Below, piece after piece: positions 6,713 through 15,514 of a stretch of DNA of 64,000 nt. The notes beneath the pieces were generated by a model that did no database searches, was not told where the DNA came from, and worked only from the letters and a program-made list of their open reading frames with translations. The position numbers and the translations under genes were made by a program. Source of the stretch: Verrucomicrobiota bacterium. Its GTDB lineage: Bacteria > Verrucomicrobiota > Verrucomicrobiia > Limisphaerales > UBA1319. Within the stretch, counting starts at the first letter, position 1. The number at the start of each line of letters is the position of its first letter. The stretch lies in the NCBI GenBank assembly GCA_022709905.1, contig JAKLHY010000024.1, positions 1-64,000 of the forward strand, written 5' to 3'.

Positions 6713-9007
6713 TCATAGGCAATAGTTTGCTGCGTCTAGATGGCCAAGGCCAAGGTCTTCGTCGTAATCGGAATTCCAAACCCAGAAGTCCCAATCCTCG
6801 GCAGGCTGGTAGAGGTAGCCTTTGGCCTGTGCGTCGAAGAATTCGCCCTGGTAAAGATTCACGGAGTAACACTGGGCTTCGCGGCATTCGGCACCGGTCA
6901 GGTGTTTCTGGACGCGGAGCTTTTCAGCCAGATCCGTGCCCCGCTTCCATTTCACGAGCACGGCGCGCGTTTCGTTGCCGACCAACTGACATTCCCGCGC
7001 TGCCTTTGGGAAATTGAATTCCTGGCAGGCGGCGAACACCGGATCGTTCTTGAAGGATTCCGGTCCGAGCAGACCGTAGAGTTCAGCAAAGTATCTGGCG
7101 TAAAAGGACGGCTGGTGAATGCGCGACTGCGCCTGGTCGAACCGGGAGAAAAAGCTTTCCGTGATCTTCATGACTTGTTCGTAACCTTTGGGTAAATGAC
7201 CGCCGTCCTTGGGCCGGAACACGGTCACCGGGCAAGGACTAGTGTGAAGCCCCTCGCGGTTGCAGCGGCCGGCGGTTTGGATGATGGAATCCAGCGGGCC
7301 GAGCGCGCGAAAGGCGACGGGGAAATCTACGTCCACGCCCGCTTCGATCAGTTGTGTGGAAACCAACCGGCAGGATTCGCTGATGCCGGGATCAAGCCGG
7401 CGGCGGATTTCCTCGAGCTTTTCCTGACGGTGCGCCGGGCACATCCGGGCCGAGAGATGAAAACAGGCGGACGGTTCGGTTTTCCGCACCTGTTTGAATA
7501 ATTCGCGGGCGTCCCTGGTGGTGTTAACTACGCACAGCGCCTGCGGAACGGCGGTCAGTTTCGCCGCAAGTTCGGGCCAGGCGATTTCTTCCTGCTGTTT
7601 CGGGAGAATGATGTTTGTCCGCCGCAACGTTTCAGCCATTGCGCCGGGATTGGACGAGATTTCAACGGGGGTCCAACCATACGGAAGCGCATTTCCGGTG
7701 GAGGCGAAAGCCGGTTGTGTGGCTGTCATGAAAACAGCCGTCACGCCGTAATCGCGGACAAGCAGGCTCACGCTGGAAAGAAGCGACGGCACGAGGCAAG
7801 TGGGCAGTGTTTGGACTTCGTCGAAGAGAACAACAGAACGACCGATGTTATGCAGCTTGCGGCAATCCGAGGGGCGATTGCTGAAAAGGCTTTGGAAAAA
7901 CTGGACGTTGGTGGTGACGACCAGCGGAGCGGCCCAGTTTTCCGCCGCGAGCCGCGCGCGACGCAACCGTTCCTCCTCTGCGTCGCGGCCCTGGTCTTCC
8001 TTTCGCTCGCGTGGCGCGACAGCGCTGTGATGTTCAAGCACGCAGTCGGGGCCGAATTCCAACTCGAACAACTCGCGATAGACCCGGGCGGTTTGCTCGA
8101 TGATGCTAGTGAACGGTATGACCACAATCACCCGGCGGAAACGGCGCGGATCAGCCTCCGGCACCCGGGCGTTGTGGTGAACGATGTGTTGCAGGGCGAA
8201 GGCCAGGGAAGACAGAGTCTTGCCGCTGCCTGTGGGCGCGGTCAGCGTGAACAGGCCCGGCGGCTTGAAGGCGGCCTCTATACAATCCTTGAGTAATTGT
8301 TGGCGGAGCGTAATGACCGCTCCGCTTCCGGACTTGGACGTCAGATGATCTTGAAGGATTTGCAGGGCGCGCTCCGGTTGAAGCCCTGGCGTGCGACGTT
8401 CAGATGTTTGGACCGGATTGAAATGCGCCTCCGTGTCGAGAAAGTCGGCGTCAACGAGGCAGCTAAATATCATCCTCGTCCGAAGAGATTCCTCAAACCA
8501 CTGGTCTTTTTGAATTGGACGGGGTGAGTAATGCGGCAACTTCAGTCCATCCCGCTCAAACCGTGATAACAACGTGCCTGTATCCTCCGGGCATTGTCCG
8601 GTCAATTCAAGCCGTCGGGCAGAGTCGCCGAAATCGGCGACCGTTGTCTTCAAAGGTGTTCCCGCCTCGCCATCGTGCAAGGCTGGGATGCCAGTGTGGT
8701 GTCCGTCAGCCGCAAAGGCCACGGTCAAGGCTTTCAACTGGGCCGCATACGCTGCTCCGGCGGCCCAATGATTCAAGCCGTGGATCGCAGGATTGCGGAG
8801 ACGTGATAGAAATCGTTCCGCATACTTTCCCAAGTCATGGAGCAGTCCGGCAATTTGTGCCTCTTCGTCCAAGCGCAACGGTTCCGCAAATTTCTTCGCT
8901 AGCGCGGAAACATTGCGGAGGTGTGTGGAAAGTCGTTGCCAGTGGTCCAGGTCCGGATCACGTGTGCCGTTCGGCAATTCTGCCGTATGCGCGTAGAATC
9001 TTATCAT
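6713..9007 (-). CDS. cas3: Cas3 nuclease-helicase (type I-C), HD-helicase fusion
   Basis: A 764-aa protein and the first gene of the I-C operon. The N-terminal HD nuclease motif is LLHDLGKY (residues 55-62), with a later His in LNHWAAG and DGHHTG. The SF2 helicase part has Walker A APTGSGKT, the DEVQ box LFDEVQTLP, the SAT-like FMTATQPAF, and a C-terminal motif VI, QTAGRCNREG. It unwinds and degrades the target strand once Cascade is bound. The start is ATG at 9007, about 74 bp downstream of a palindrome shared with the I-E cas3 gene. Confidence 0.97.
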   Translation of the reverse strand: MIRFYAHTAELPNGTRDPDLDHWQRLSTHLRNVSALAKKFAEPLRLDEEAQIAGLLHDLGKYAERFLSRLRNPAIHGLNHWAAGAAYAAQLKALTVAFAADGHHTGIPALHDGEAGTPLKTTVADFGDSARRLELTGQCPEDTGTLLSRFERDGLKLPHYSPRPIQKDQWFEESLRTRMIFSCLVDADFLDTEAHFNPVQTSERRTPGLQPERALQILQDHLTSKSGSGAVITLRQQLLKDCIEAAFKPPGLFTLTAPTGSGKTLSSLAFALQHIVHHNARVPEADPRRFRRVIVVIPFTSIIEQTARVYRELFELEFGPDCVLEHHSAVAPRERKEDQGRDAEEERLRRARLAAENWAAPLVVTTNVQFFQSLFSNRPSDCRKLHNIGRSVVLFDEVQTLPTCLVPSLLSSVSLLVRDYGVTAVFMTATQPAFASTGNALPYGWTPVEISSNPGAMAETLRRTNIILPKQQEEIAWPELAAKLTAVPQALCVVNTTRDARELFKQVRKTEPSACFHLSARMCPAHRQEKLEEIRRRLDPGISESCRLVSTQLIEAGVDVDFPVAFRALGPLDSIIQTAGRCNREGLHTSPCPVTVFRPKDGGHLPKGYEQVMKITESFFSRFDQAQSRIHQPSFYARYFAELYGLLGPESFKNDPVFAACQEFNFPKAARECQLVGNETRAVLVKWKRGTDLAEKLRVQKHLTGAECREAQCYSVNLYQGEFFDAQAKGYLYQPAEDWDFWVWNSDYDEDLGLGHLDAANYCL

Positions 9008-9080
9008 GCTTGGTCTGAACTGTTCATTTTCGGCTTTGATTTCATCGCCTGAAAGTCATTTGTTTTGAATGATCTTAGCA

Positions 9081-9110
9081 GGGGGGGTGTGACAAATACG
9101 GTCACTCCCC
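9081..9110 (-). promoter_or_regulatory. GC-rich palindrome upstream of I-C cas3, shared with the I-E operon
   Basis: On the plus strand GGGG-T-GTGAC and GTCAC-T-CCCC flank a short loop containing AAATACG. The core CAAATACGGTC is identical to the core of the palindrome at 49079-49107, upstream of the I-E cas3. Both face their cas3 gene the same way. The arms differ but remain complementary. It is a likely operator or 5' UTR hairpin. Confidence 0.6.
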
Positions 9111-9265
9111 TAAATTTCTTTCCGATTTTTTCGGGACCACTACCAGAAGCAGCACATCCATTTATACCATTGGTTTTGAAACAGATGCGCAGCTCTTGAC
9201 GCGATATGCGGCTGATATTAACCTTGTTTGCTGGTCGCTTGGCGGCTGGCATCCTGTCAATAGAA

Positions 9266-9475
9266 TTAGTTGCCTCGCTTGACCGCAGCCAGCTGGTAAT
9301 CAAAGAGGATATTGCCGAACTCGGACGGGATTCGGAACTCGGACAATCCAGCGCGAGTTTGCTGCGCCAGGTGATCAGCCATCTTAACGTAGATGTCGTA
9401 CGGATGGATGGCAACCTTGCGAGCCCAGCTTTGGTCGATGATCTGGACGAGTTCGGCAGAAAAATACCGAGGCAC
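9266..9475 (-). CDS. Small hypothetical protein
   Basis: A 69-aa frame with a GTG start reads like real protein (MPRYFSAELVQIIDQSWARK ... SEFGNILFDYQLAAVKRGN) and lies divergently behind cas3. No family was recognised. It may be a fragment of a longer decayed gene. The rest of 9111-9878 shows no convincing gene. Confidence 0.3.
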   Translation of the reverse strand: MPRYFSAELVQIIDQSWARKVAIHPYDIYVKMADHLAQQTRAGLSEFRIPSEFGNILFDYQLAAVKRGN

Positions 9476-9878
9476 CAGACACTCCTACACTTTAGTCCAA
9501 CGAAGAAACCAAGAGCTGGTCTTCTTGGCCTGACAGAACGACAAAAAGATTCCGCATCACTCCTTCTCATCGTGAAGGCAAAACAGCATTCTCCTCATCC
9601 AAACGCTGCAACATCCTGGCGCATGGAAGATTACGCTTGGAATTTTTGACGACAAATCCGAGCTGAGTCAATCATGGAAAGTGATTTTTCGCGTGGCAAG
9701 CATTACCAATGGTGATCCTCGCCTCAAACGTATTTCACTCTCCCCGTGACGGATCTGCTGGTCCGTGCGACCGTTTCACCGAGCCGGATGCTTTGCCACC
9801 TTAGACAGCTAGCCCGGCAGCGAAATATCGATACCTCATCAAGCCGATCAATCTACAACACACCGGTAGAACACCATG
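9476..9878. other. Intergenic stretch, no gene seen
   Basis: Only short overlapping frames without recognisable protein character are present. It separates the I-C locus from an oxidoreductase fragment. Confidence 0.5.
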
Positions 9879-10115
9879 CTAAACCTTGGGCAAGGTATAA
9901 GGGTCGCGGTAGATCCGGCCCAATAGGGCAGCAGCCTCGGAATCGTTCGCAATCGTCTCGCGTTCGCCATCCCACTGGATTCGGCGGTTGACACGATAGG
10001 CGATATTGGCGAGGTGTCCCGGGATGCTGCCGAGGTGTCTGAGTTCGACGTCGGCGTTGGGGAGTTTGCGGCTGCGGATGCAGTCCAGCCAATTGCGTTT
10101 GTGCGGGAAGAGGTA
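9879..10115 (-). pseudogene. C-terminal fragment of a Gfo/Idh/MocA-family oxidoreductase
   Basis: The minus strand reads HKRNWLDCIRSRKLPNADVE, then HLANIAYRVNRRIQWD, and ends in LLGRIYRDPYTLPKV. This is the usual C-terminus of secreted Gfo/Idh/MocA oxidoreductases of Verrucomicrobiota and Planctomycetes. The NAD-binding N-terminus is absent; the frame is cut at about 10115, next to an integron-like attC hairpin. It is a remnant and not functional. Confidence 0.75.
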
Positions 10116-10144
10116 CTGTACAACACAACACACTCAAATCGCTC

Positions 10145-10233
10145 GACCGAATGACGAGGAGCGCGGTCAGCCGCATATTTCAGGGCGAACGTCCTCGGCG
10201 CGCTCCTCGTCATCGGTCAGCTTTGCGTTAGCC
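10145..10233 (+). other. attC-like recombination site
   Basis: Two 20-nt arms (10145-10165 and 10199-10218) are inverted repeats except for one extra A in the left arm, like the unpaired bases of integron attC hairpins. Eight bases further on is a GTTAGCC core (10227-10233), one base away from the GTTRRRY consensus. A small gene starts 10 nt later. The left inverse core is not clear. Confidence 0.45.
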
Positions 10234-10243
10234 AGTTCGCACT

Positions 10244-10582
10244 GTGAAGGCGTTGCGCATCATTCTTGTTTTTGCGGTAGTCCACTTTGTTGTGGCCTTT
10301 GGTCTGTTCCTTCGTTCTTTTGGCAGCACGATGCGTCGTTTTGACAGCGGTGAGATGCCGAGCACGTTCGATCGATTCCTCGGAATAGTTGTACATGTGC
10401 TATGGTTTCCATTTGTGCAGGTGGCGAAAGTGACGCACATCGGAGGCGGTGGTCCGGCTGAGTGGCTATTATTAGTGGCCAGTAGTCTTTTGTGGGGGCT
10501 TTTCATTTACGGCGTCATTTTCGGATGCCGACGGTTGTGGTGCTCGCGACAGCCGAGGCACGGCTATGGGAGCGTGGCCTAA
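10244..10582 (+). CDS. Small membrane protein in a cassette-like setting
   Basis: A 112-aa protein from a GTG start with an N-terminal membrane segment (ALRIILVFAVVHFVVAFGLFL), a second hydrophobic stretch near residue 45, and a third (LLLVASSLLWGLFIYGVIFG) near residue 78. No family was recognised. The stop codon TAA lies inside GCCTAAC (10577-10583), a perfect attC inverse core, and the gene begins just after another attC-like site. One small gene between two such sites is the layout of an integron cassette. No integrase gene is present nearby. Confidence 0.55.
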   Translation: MKALRIILVFAVVHFVVAFGLFLRSFGSTMRRFDSGEMPSTFDRFLGIVVHVLWFPFVQVAKVTHIGGGGPAEWLLLVASSLLWGLFIYGVIFGCRRLWCSRQPRHGYGSVA

Positions 10583-10810
10583 CATTTAGCTAGCAAGGAT
10601 TGGAGCCTTGGATCAAGACTCAATGATGTTTTCGGCAGCTGGAATGGATGCCGGTGGCACACCGACGCTTTCCGGGCATAGGTCTCTTGGGATTGAAAAA
10701 GGGTGTGGTTGGTGGATTGGTTGGTTTTTGTTCGTGGTGTTTCAGTATGTTCGCCATGTTTCACTGACATGCCATAGAAGGGATCAACTCACTGGAACCC
10801 CAATAAAAAT

Positions 10811-10836
10811 GGGCCTAAAACCTGCGTTTTAGGCCC
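10811..10836 (-). terminator. Orphan rho-independent terminator (original tRNA terminator)
   Basis: A perfect 11-bp stem (GGGCCTAAAAC with GTTTTAGGCCC, loop 4 nt) is followed on the minus strand by ATTTTTATT. It lies just beyond the partial tRNA copy at 10838-10886. It was most likely the terminator of the initiator tRNA gene before the island separated them. Confidence 0.8.
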
Positions 10837-10837
10837 G

Positions 10838-10886
10838 AAATTGGTTGCGGGGACAGGATTTGAACCTGTGACCTTCAGGTTATGAG
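10838..10886. other. attL: 49-bp copy of the 3' half of tRNA-fMet
   Basis: These 49 bases are identical to 58287-58335, which covers the 3' half of the initiator tRNA gene up to the anticodon loop. Beyond ATGAG the match ends, so this is a displaced 3' piece and not a tRNA gene. Together with the integrase gene 130 bp away it marks the left end of an integrated element. Confidence 0.92.
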
Positions 10887-10929
10887 TCTAAAGCTGCATG
10901 ATTGATCTCCAGTCAGTTATACGGCTTTT

Positions 10930-11011
10930 ATGCAATTTATTTGGCAATTATTTGGAAACGCCCCTAAAGTCTTTCACAGTATTGCACAGTCTTTCAAAGC
11001 GTTGCACAAAC
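10930..11011. other. Arm-type integrase-binding repeats, left end
   Basis: TTATTTGGCAATTATTTGG is followed by AGTATTGCACAG and AAGCGTTGCAC. Versions of all three occur at the right end of the island (58152-58216: ATATTTGGCAA, AATTTGGCAA, AGCGTTGCAG, AGTATTGCACAG). Short repeats inside both ends of an element are typical arm sites for tyrosine integrases. Confidence 0.6.
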
Positions 11012-11018
11012 TGAACAT

Positions 11019-12608
11019 ATGTCTCTGGAAATCCGAAAATCGAGTAAATGGTGGTACGGGGTGTTCATGGTTAACGGCCAACGCACCGTCATCAATCTGG
11101 GCGTTCCCATCACGGGTCGGCGTCCCCCCAAACGAACCATGCTGGGGGATGATGAATTTGAACGTTCCCGGGGCCGGGCCATGCAGGCCTACGCCAAGCA
11201 GCGCAAGAAAATGGATGAAGACCGAACCGGTGAGAAGGCCCTCACCAAACTGGCCGAGATGAAGACAGGGCGGGAGGTTTCCTTCCCCATGCTGATCGAC
11301 CTGCCTCAACACTGGGAAGCGATTCCACGACGCAAGACCCCGGATGGACGCTATGCCCACCAGTGCAAAACCACGTTGGAACGGTTCGCCGCGTTCGTGG
11401 TCGAGCGTCAGCGGGGGGCCGATGAGTTTGTGTCGGTGAAACCGGAGACGGCCAGGGCTTTCATGGCCGCTGAAGAGGCCCGAGGGGTGTCCCCCAAGAC
11501 CTGGAACGACACACTAAAGCTCTTGAGAGCTACCTTCCGGCATCTGCATCCGCACCTCAATGACGGGAGCAATCCATTTCATGGCTTGGTGACCAAGGCG
11601 ACCGAGACGGTCAATCGGGAGCCATTCACGGTCGAGGAACTCAAGGCGATTACCGAGGCCTGTGCCGGGGATGACTTCATCCGGCCGATTATTGTGACCG
11701 GCATGTGCACGGCCATGCGTCGGGGCGACTGCTGCATGCTGAAATGGGACGATGTGGATCTGAAGGCTGGATTCATCACGGTGAAAACGGCCAAGACAGG
11801 GGAAACGGTCGATATCCCGGTGTTCCCGATGTTGAGGGATGAACTACAGCGGGCGTTGGCATCAACCGGGGGCAAGGGATGCTGTTTTCCGGAACAGGCC
11901 CAGATGTATACCACCAATCCCGACGGGATTACCTGGCGGGTGAAGCAGGTTCTGGCCAAGGCGCTGAAATCGCCGACAGGCCCGAACACGCCTGAACCGT
12001 CTGTGTCCACCGATGAAGTGCGGACCAAAGGACTGGCCTACATTAAAGGCCTGGGCGAGACGTCGAAGGCTGAGAACATGCGAGTGGTGTTCACGGCATA
12101 CGTGGACGGGCAGAACCTCAAGGAAGTGATGGCCGGGACTTGTTGTAGCCGAGGGACGGTGTCAAATTACCTGAATGAACTCGAGCGTGACACTGGTTTT
12201 CCCATTCTGCGCGGGAAACAGCGGGCATTGAAGACCGACGGATTACAGACGGAGCGGGAAAACGGGAAACGTCGGGCGTCGGTTCATGATTTCCATAGTT
12301 TTCGGGTGACTTGGATCACGCTGGCCTTGGCGGCGGGTGTGCCGTTGGAACTGGTCCAAAGGGTGACTGGCCATCGAACGGTTGCGGTCGTGATGAAGCA
12401 CTACTTCCGTCCGGGGCGGGAAGACTTCCGGCAGGCACTGAATGCTGCGATGCCGCAATTCTTGGTGAACGGACATAAGAAATCAGAAACCAAGGGCGAG
12501 GTGGTATTGTCGCCAAAGGACGAGATCCGAAGGATCGTCGAACATGTCACGCCCCGAACATGGAAGAAGGATAAAGCGCGAATTCTTCAATTGCTTGAAA
12601 TTGTATAA
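11019..12608 (+). CDS. int: Tyrosine integrase of the tRNA-fMet island
   Basis: A 529-aa tyrosine recombinase. The first catalytic Arg is in TAMRRGDCCMLKWDDV (about residue 230); box II is HDFHSFRVTWITLALAAG, then VTGHRTVAVVMKHYF with the nucleophile Tyr near residue 461. Between the two boxes is an insertion of roughly 100 residues holding an HTH-like stretch, EVMAGTCCSRGTVSNYLNEL, which is unusual for the family. The gene starts 133 bp inside attL and points into the island, as expected for the enzyme that inserted it. Length exceeds the usual 350-450 aa because of the insertion. Confidence 0.93.
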   Translation: MSLEIRKSSKWWYGVFMVNGQRTVINLGVPITGRRPPKRTMLGDDEFERSRGRAMQAYAKQRKKMDEDRTGEKALTKLAEMKTGREVSFPMLIDLPQHWEAIPRRKTPDGRYAHQCKTTLERFAAFVVERQRGADEFVSVKPETARAFMAAEEARGVSPKTWNDTLKLLRATFRHLHPHLNDGSNPFHGLVTKATETVNREPFTVEELKAITEACAGDDFIRPIIVTGMCTAMRRGDCCMLKWDDVDLKAGFITVKTAKTGETVDIPVFPMLRDELQRALASTGGKGCCFPEQAQMYTTNPDGITWRVKQVLAKALKSPTGPNTPEPSVSTDEVRTKGLAYIKGLGETSKAENMRVVFTAYVDGQNLKEVMAGTCCSRGTVSNYLNELERDTGFPILRGKQRALKTDGLQTERENGKRRASVHDFHSFRVTWITLALAAGVPLELVQRVTGHRTVAVVMKHYFRPGREDFRQALNAAMPQFLVNGHKKSETKGEVVLSPKDEIRRIVEHVTPRTWKKDKARILQLLEIV

Positions 12609-12692
12609 CAACGGCGTGGTGAGTGGTAAAAGAGGGAAGTGGTCAGACGATTATCAGCGCGCCCTTGTTGCTGATCGCATTGAGAACCTCAC

Positions 12693-13115
12693 ATGAGCAA
12701 TTCGGTGCCATATCAATTTCTCGCCGATCTGGTGTTGATCGTGCACTTCGCCATCGTTGTGTTCATCATTGGCGGCCTGGTCTTCATTGGGGTCGGCGGT
12801 TGGCGAGGCTGGCGGCTGGCGCGATTGCTTTGGTTTCGTGTTATGCACCTGGTGGCCATCGCTGTGGTTGTCGCTCAAGTTTGGCTTGGGAAACTGTGCG
12901 CGCTCACAACGCTGGAAATGGGGCTCCGTACCAAGGCTCATGAAACGACATACACAGGAAGCTTTATCGAGTATTGGCTGGATCGCTTGCTGTTTTTCGA
13001 GGCGCCCACCTGGGTTTTCACTCTCGCCTACTCGGCCTTCGGGTTGGCGGTCCTGGCCGCCTGGTGGGTCTTTCCACCTCGATCAAGGTCTCGTGCGCAA
13101 TCAGGCGATGCTTAA
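12693..13115 (+). CDS. DUF2784-family membrane protein
   Basis: A 140-aa protein with four hydrophobic segments, beginning YQFLADLVLIVHFAIVVFII and containing WWRG-like and GSFIEYWLDRLLF segments characteristic of DUF2784. The function of this family is unknown. It stands alone, 84 bp after the integrase, and is probably island cargo. Confidence 0.8.
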   Translation: MSNSVPYQFLADLVLIVHFAIVVFIIGGLVFIGVGGWRGWRLARLLWFRVMHLVAIAVVVAQVWLGKLCALTTLEMGLRTKAHETTYTGSFIEYWLDRLLFFEAPTWVFTLAYSAFGLAVLAAWWVFPPRSRSRAQSGDA

Positions 13116-13144
13116 GCCTTCCCTGCCTTGTCAAAATCCCGGCA

Positions 13145-13717
13145 TTATCCTTTCGGCATATAGCGGGAATCGTCCTGCGGGGGGAGATCATTTCTCCGTG
13201 TTTCCTTCTTTGGGAGCTTTCCTCTCGATTTTGCATCGAGAATCATCTCATACAAAGCCGTTGGCTCGGGCATAAACTGCATGTGGAAGGGTGTGCCGCC
13301 GGTTCCAACGGCCACAACCGTTCCGTATCCCAGTAACCTGCCTAAAAGTGGTTGCCTCAAGAAAACCGATTCAATGTCACCTACATTAAGGATAGCCACA
13401 TTTCGCGAAATAAAGCCGCTCCTGATTGCCAGGGTGTTGGTTGTCAACCTCACAACGTTATTACGGTGTGCTAGCCATATCACAATGAAGAAACCTGCGT
13501 TGGCTATTAGGAACAGCATGATCGGCAATGTAATGAGCCATGTTAAGTGAGGTGCCGAATTGGGCTGCATCTGCCGAATCGGCATCATGATTATGTTGAA
13601 AGATAAATAGAGAAACCCTAGCGGAAAAACGCTTATCACCAGGGCAAGGAATGGGAGAACGAATATGCCATAGTGCAGTTTTTGCTCGTAGATTATGTTG
13701 TCTTTTTCAGGGGCCAT
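13145..13717 (-). CDS. Membrane protein with a bacterial PH (bPH2/DUF304-like) domain
   Basis: A 190-aa protein with two membrane segments (about residues 18-40 and 58-80), followed by a bacterial PH-like domain: RLTTNTLAIRSGFISRNVAI, then a VGDIESVFLRQPLLGRLLGYG motif and a GGTPFHM strand. This matches the YdbS/YdbT-type bPH2 family. Start at 13717 (MAPEKDN) is chosen; the frame is open 20 codons upstream. Convergent with the DUF2784 gene. Role unknown. Confidence 0.75.
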   Translation of the reverse strand: MAPEKDNIIYEQKLHYGIFVLPFLALVISVFPLGFLYLSFNIIMMPIRQMQPNSAPHLTWLITLPIMLFLIANAGFFIVIWLAHRNNVVRLTTNTLAIRSGFISRNVAILNVGDIESVFLRQPLLGRLLGYGTVVAVGTGGTPFHMQFMPEPTALYEMILDAKSRGKLPKKETRRNDLPPQDDSRYMPKG

Positions 13718-13786
13718 AATGGTTTTCAAGCACTGTATAATGCTTAAGATTCTTGCCATTTTCCCATTGTTCTTCAAGCAATTATG

Positions 13787-14630
13787 CTAATTATTGCTGC
13801 AGCCTTGTTGGCTGCATTGGCTACGATGTGGTTTCGAAGTGAGATTGCTGGAAGTCATTGGCCCATGGATCATAAGAGAATGAACGCCTTTACACAGGCG
13901 GGCTGCGGTTTCGATTATCTCAGACAGACCTTTGACGAGTGCTGAATTCTGCCGGGTACTAAATGCCGGGTGTTGTGGGTAATCATTTGGCCTGTCCAGC
14001 GGCCTCCGCCACCGCCCGCACCATGGCTGACCGTCCGTCGTATCGATCCGCGCCAATGTCAGATCCCGGTCCACCGCCCCATTTCCCCGGCGGTTCCGGT
14101 TCCAATCCATCAATACGTGCGTGCTGGAACCGGCAGCGATCGGCACAGGATTTCGCGCGGCGTTTTGGATCACTTCGGCGAGCTTGGCCACAGTCCAAGC
14201 GTGCAGTTCTTTGTGGAAAAGACCTAGCTGCGGAATTTGGAGCGTGTTCTTCGGATTGAGAGCCGTCATATCGAAACTCGTGTGCGTGTGGCTGGGCAGC
14301 AGGAGCAAATCATCTGCTTGCCAGCCCTCGGCCCCAAGGGCCAGCGCGACCGTTTCGCGGAAACCGGGAGGAAACGCCAGCACATCGGCGGTCACCAGGG
14401 CGCGGCGTTTTTCGCCATCACGAAATACCAGCGCCTTCGCCCATACACGATCGTGCACACCTGTAGCGGGTCGGCTCATCCGTTCGCCATAGCCACCAAG
14501 GGCGGCCTTCATCTCCAGCGGTGGGGTCCAGATCGATGCGCGCGACGCCAGCTTGAAGTGGCGCGGCAGCCACATTTAAGGCCGTGAGGGCAAACAAACC
14601 AATCCCGGCGACTAGGTTTTCAAATGACAT
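13787..14630 (-). pseudogene. Decayed neutral/alkaline ceramidase-like gene
   Basis: A signal-peptide start, MSFENLVAGIGLFALTALNV, leads into LQAGVARIDLDPT in one frame, then continues in another frame with GGYGERMSRPATGVHDRVWA, LLLLPSHTHTSFD and NGAVDRDLTLARIDTTDG. These are family motifs of neutral/alkaline non-lysosomal ceramidase-type proteins. The frame change near 14530 and loss of the C-terminal half after about 13990 show that it is broken. The tail of the long open frame (residues after about 190) does not match the family. Confidence 0.75.
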
Positions 14631-14662
14631 TCTTGGTTCAAAAGGAATATATACAAACCAAA

Positions 14663-15514
14663 ATGAATCGAACACCAGAGAATGCCGAGAATTGTCCTGA
14701 CAGACTCACCCCGGAACAGGCGATTGAAATGGCCGTGAAAGCTGGTTTTAAAGCAGGAGTGCACCACAGCGGGGAGCAAGAGCGACAAAGCAAGAACGTC
14801 TTACGTGCCCTCAAGGGAGACGCTTTGGTAGTCAAGGCTGTTCGGGTATGCCACGAACTCGATGATTTGATCAGGAACTTGGAGAAGGCAAAAAATCGCC
14901 GAGGTGTTTCGGACAAAATGTTAAAGGCTGCATGGCTTTCAGTATCGGCTGCGCTCCGAGAGGGTGTTCGCGCAATGAATACCCATGCAGCTAAAAATCC
15001 TCGCCTCTTTGGTTTTGCTGCCAAGGCATGTTATTGGCCTGTCATTAAGTCACCAGGATTGGGCTTTGTAGAGGAGGAGCAAAACGAAAAATGGCTATTT
15101 GCCCAGTTAAAAATAGGTACGGAGGCCGAGCTTAAAGTCGTAGGTAGCAAGTGGAAAGCAAATGACAAAGTTGGAGAATTAGCAGTCCATTTATTGAAAA
15201 GAGTCATTAACGGTCGGCTTTTTGAGGATCCCTTAGATGACGATGATCCCGCTGATGACCGAAAAGCAGCCCAAGAATTTCGCAACAGAGTATCGAAACT
15301 CCCTCCGCTCAAGAAACGTGGGGCCTGGAAAAAGTACTGGGTTTTGGCCGAGGAAATTCTTCTTCGTCTCTGGCAGGATCCGGTACAGCGGCAGAGGCTC
15401 TCACTACTTGTAACCGCGCAGTCGAAACAACAAAGTCCGGGCCGAATGAAGGCATATCTTTTTTCAACACTTAAGGAACGGTTTGCTAGTATGGCTGGAC
15501 AGTGGGATGCCTAA
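14663..15514 (+). CDS. Hypothetical protein
   Basis: A 283-aa mostly helical, charged protein starting MNRTPENAENCPDRLTPEQA. No family was recognised. An acidic patch (FEDPLDDDDPADDRK) lies near residue 190, followed by a basic C-terminal region with ILLRLWQDPVQRQRLSLL. No signal peptide or membrane segment. It is followed by a gene-free AT-rich stretch. The upstream open frame (10 more codons) is not preferred because the ATG at 14663 gives a better N-terminus. Confidence 0.6.
   Translation: MNRTPENAENCPDRLTPEQAIEMAVKAGFKAGVHHSGEQERQSKNVLRALKGDALVVKAVRVCHELDDLIRNLEKAKNRRGVSDKMLKAAWLSVSAALREGVRAMNTHAAKNPRLFGFAAKACYWPVIKSPGLGFVEEEQNEKWLFAQLKIGTEAELKVVGSKWKANDKVGELAVHLLKRVINGRLFEDPLDDDDPADDRKAAQEFRNRVSKLPPLKKRGAWKKYWVLAEEILLRLWQDPVQRQRLSLLVTAQSKQQSPGRMKAYLFSTLKERFASMAGQWDA

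Noticed and set aside
9004-9570. 188-codon minus-strand frame upstream of cas3
   Set aside because: Composition is that of a shadow frame; it would also cover the shared palindrome. A better 69-codon frame overlaps it.
10608-10832. 74-codon frame left of attL
   Set aside because: It runs into the tRNA terminator hairpin and encodes no recognisable protein.
10838-10886. A second functional tRNA-Met gene at the left
   Set aside because: Only the 3' half is present; the D-arm and acceptor 5' strand are missing, so it is an att remnant.
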